Assembly (NCBI GenBank): GCA_910586735.1
Contig: CAJUJW010000065.1
Span: 1 to 13,069, forward strand
Direction: 5' to 3'
From: an uncultured Oscillibacter sp.
Lineage (GTDB): Bacteria > Bacillota > Clostridia > Oscillospirales > Oscillospiraceae
Length of the DNA stretch: 13,069 bases
Of the stretch, positions 11,487-13,069 are shown one piece after another. Numbering within the stretch: the first letter of the stretch is position 1; every line of letters begins with the position of its first letter. The translations under genes were made by a program, and so were the position numbers. The notes beneath the pieces were generated by a model. The model saw only the letters and a list, made by a program, of their open reading frames with translations. It had not been told where the DNA came from and searched no databases.

Positions 11487-11735
11487 AGGGCGAGTCCAGA
11501 TTTTGTTACGAATATTTTTCACATATAGCGGTTTTTATTTCGGCGGTTATCAAACAAATTACAACTAAGCCTAATCTATAGACAAACGGGCAGGAGACTG
11601 TTAGATTGAACATGCGGACGAGGAACGGAAGGGGCCAATTCCAGGCTTGATGTGGGAAGAGGCTAGCCCCGACACGAATCCTGGAGGGGGCGTTGGAAGT
11701 TCTGAGGGCCGTAATCTTAAAAGGAGGAATGTTCA
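11487..11735 (+). promoter_or_regulatory. Leader and promoter region of the SLH gene
   Basis: 249 non-coding bases. The first 100 are AT-rich, unlike the surroundings. A candidate promoter is TAGACA (11579-11584), 17 bases, TAGATT (11602-11607); it is weak by consensus. The leader after it has structure potential, for example TCCAGG near 11639 with CCTGGA near 11680, and GGGGC with GCCCC inside it. AAGGAGG (11721-11727) is the ribosome binding site, 8 bases before the ATG. No terminator with a clear U-run follows the preceding gene. Confidence 0.4.
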
Positions 11736-13069
11736 ATGAAGAAATTCCTGTCCCTGGTTCTCGCATTGATCATGACCATGTCCCTGGTCACGATTGGCGC
11801 GGGAGCCACCGAGTACCGGGATCTCACCGACAAGGATGAGATTCAGTACGAGGAAGCCGTTGCCGTTCTGAACCGGATCGGTGTTATCACCGGATACGAT
11901 GACGGCAGCTTCCAGCCGACGAGAGAGCTGACCCGCGGAGCCGCGGCGAAGATCATCGTCTCCCTGCTGATCGGCCCCGAGGCCGCCAGCAACCTCCCCA
12001 ACGCCACCGCGCCGTATCCCGATGTCCCCGCGAGCCACACGTTTGCGGGCGTCATCAGCTACTGCAAGACCGCTGGCATCATCAGCGGCTACGGTGACGG
12101 CACCTTCAAGCCCAGCAACTCTCTGACCGGCTTCGCCTTTGCTAAGATGCTGCTGGGCGCGCTGGGCTACAAGAGCGAGATCGAGGGCTTCGTTGACACC
12201 GGCTGGACCATGAACGTGGCCAAGGTCGCCAATGTCACCGGCCTGCTCGATCGCCTCGAATTCGACGGCGCTGCCGCTGTCAATCGTGAAGAGGCCTGCC
12301 AGCTGGCTCTGAACACCCTGAAGGCCACCATGGTTACTTACGGCGGAACCACCCTGGTTTCCGGCGCTCAGAACCTGGCTGTCGCCAACACTCAGGCGAT
12401 GTACGTGACCAGCAACAACCGCGAGATCAACGCGAACATCAACCGCCGTGTTATCAGCGCCGCCAACAACGAGATGACCCTCGAGTTCGGCGAGGAGCAC
12501 TTCAAGGACCTGCGCCTGGAGCACGACAAGTATGATCCCGCCTACGATGATTTCGGTCATCCCTCCAACGAGTGGAGCTACAAGAAAGTCACCATCGGCA
12601 CCTTCAAGCTGCCCGCTGACTTCACTTACACCACTCAGGTCGCTTACCGCGAGGATTCCGCGGCGACCAAGGAGAAGGCCCTGGGCCTGCGCGGCTATGA
12701 CACCTACAGCACCGACCACCGCGCCAGCTCCGCCAACTGGAGCACCGCTTCCAGCCTCGCCGGCCTGAACGGCTTCGGCAACTGGAACAGCCCCTTCGCG
12801 GACGCTACCCAGATCACCATCAACGGCTGGAACTCCCGTATTTGGGACGCCAGCTACACCCAGACCCCCGCTCCCGCCACCACTTGGGAGGGCAAGGGCC
12901 GTCAGGATGGTATCCAGTACAGCTATGACGCTGGCGCCATCACTGCCGCTACCAAGGATCAGGCTCCTTCTCTGTCCGAGATCGCTGACCTGACCGACAA
13001 CGGCGTTACCGTTGAAGTCTATGTCTGCCCCGTTGACGCCGACTTCATCACCAACGTCGTCGTTACCCG
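11736..13069 (+). CDS. S-layer homology (SLH) domain surface protein, N-terminal part
   Basis: 444 residues are open to the window edge with no stop. MKKFLSLVLALIMTMSLVTIGAGA is a signal peptide, with cleavage likely after residue 24. SLH repeat 1 is about residues 36-78, with NRIGVITGYDDGSFQPTREL and TRGAAAKII. Repeat 2 is about 102-145, with AGIISGYGDGTFKPSNSLT. A degenerate third is about 160-200 (ANVTGLL...VNREEACQLAL). SLH repeats anchor exported proteins to secondary cell-wall polymers. The remainder is Asn/Thr/Tyr/Trp-rich, like an S-layer or adhesive exodomain; I recognise no enzyme. Codon choice (frequent GCT, GTT and GTC among the GCC-rich neighbours) suggests high expression. The start is fixed by AAGGAGG 8 bases upstream. 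Confidence 0.92.
   Translation, partial: MKKFLSLVLALIMTMSLVTIGAGATEYRDLTDKDEIQYEEAVAVLNRIGVITGYDDGSFQPTRELTRGAAAKIIVSLLIGPEAASNLPNATAPYPDVPASHTFAGVISYCKTAGIISGYGDGTFKPSNSLTGFAFAKMLLGALGYKSEIEGFVDTGWTMNVAKVANVTGLLDRLEFDGAAAVNREEACQLALNTLKATMVTYGGTTLVSGAQNLAVANTQAMYVTSNNREINANINRRVISAANNEMTLEFGEEHFKDLRLEHDKYDPAYDDFGHPSNEWSYKKVTIGTFKLPADFTYTTQVAYREDSAATKEKALGLRGYDTYSTDHRASSANWSTASSLAGLNGFGNWNSPFADATQITINGWNSRIWDASYTQTPAPATTWEGKGRQDGIQYSYDAGAITAATKDQAPSLSEIADLTDNGVTVEVYVCPVDADFITNVVVT

Noticed and set aside
11733..12719. 328-aa minus-strand open frame opposite the SLH gene
   Set aside because: Antisense shadow; the plus strand has a signal peptide, SLH repeats and a strong ribosome binding site.
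1..13069. CRISPR array, tRNA or rRNA genes
   Set aside because: No regularly spaced repeats and no cloverleaf or rRNA-like segments were seen on either strand.

Overview
The window looks like chromosome from a high-GC, low-G+C-lineage-type Gram-positive anaerobe of the Clostridia, most likely Oscillospiraceae (Flavonifractor, Lawsonibacter or Oscillibacter-like). The reasons are: strong AGGAGG ribosome binding sites, sigma-A promoters with TATAAT-like -10 boxes, a GC-rich third codon position, a GGGtGRT-family protein tail, a yybP-ykoY riboswitch, tandem Spo0A boxes (implying a sporulation-type regulator), an iron-sulfur flavoprotein and an S-layer homology (SLH) protein. The taxonomic placement is inference; no rRNA or other marker is present.

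Layout. 1-169: the last 55 codons of a GGGtGRT-type protein, then a bidirectional terminator shared with a convergent small YtxH-like membrane protein (249-431, minus). 499-1751: a clear promoter, a 162-bp imperfect inverted-repeat element in the transcribed leader, and a histidine-phosphatase/GNAT fusion. 1824-3048: promoter, yybP-ykoY (Mn2+) riboswitch and a CaCA-family cation antiporter, followed by hairpins and a bidirectional terminator. 3257-4223 (minus): a histidine-kinase-like ATPase with no phosphoacceptor histidine, with tandem Spo0A boxes directly upstream of its promoter. 4299-4974 (minus): a PIN-like nuclease with its own promoter and terminator. 4996-6624 (minus): cinA, probably co-transcribed with a small XRE regulator whose promoter region lies in a 41-bp palindrome. 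6766-7344: a second, paralogous XRE regulator divergent from an 82-aa protein, with overlapping back-to-back promoters and a repeat-rich operator between them. 7345-7693: a non-coding, palindrome-rich stretch. 7694-8915 (minus): thiI. 8956-10001: a two-gene plus-strand unit (unknown small protein, then iron-sulfur flavoprotein) closed by a terminator. 10024-11486: a 438-aa protein made of two degenerate tyrosine-recombinase-like cores plus two winged-helix segments. 11736-13069: the N-terminal 444 residues of an SLH surface protein that runs off the window.

How the parts may work together. Most genes are single-transcript housekeeping or stress functions: metal efflux under Mn2+ control, NMN deamidation/pyridine nucleotide recycling (CinA) and tRNA thiolation (ThiI). 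The regulatory density is the distinctive part: a Spo0A-linked kinase-like protein, two sibling XRE repressors each with a visible operator, and a duplicated, apparently catalytically dead recombinase fused to DNA-binding domains next to a surface-layer gene. The last item is the best candidate for something undescribed. It looks like a recombinase fold reused as a DNA-binding regulator, but the sequence alone does not show what it regulates.
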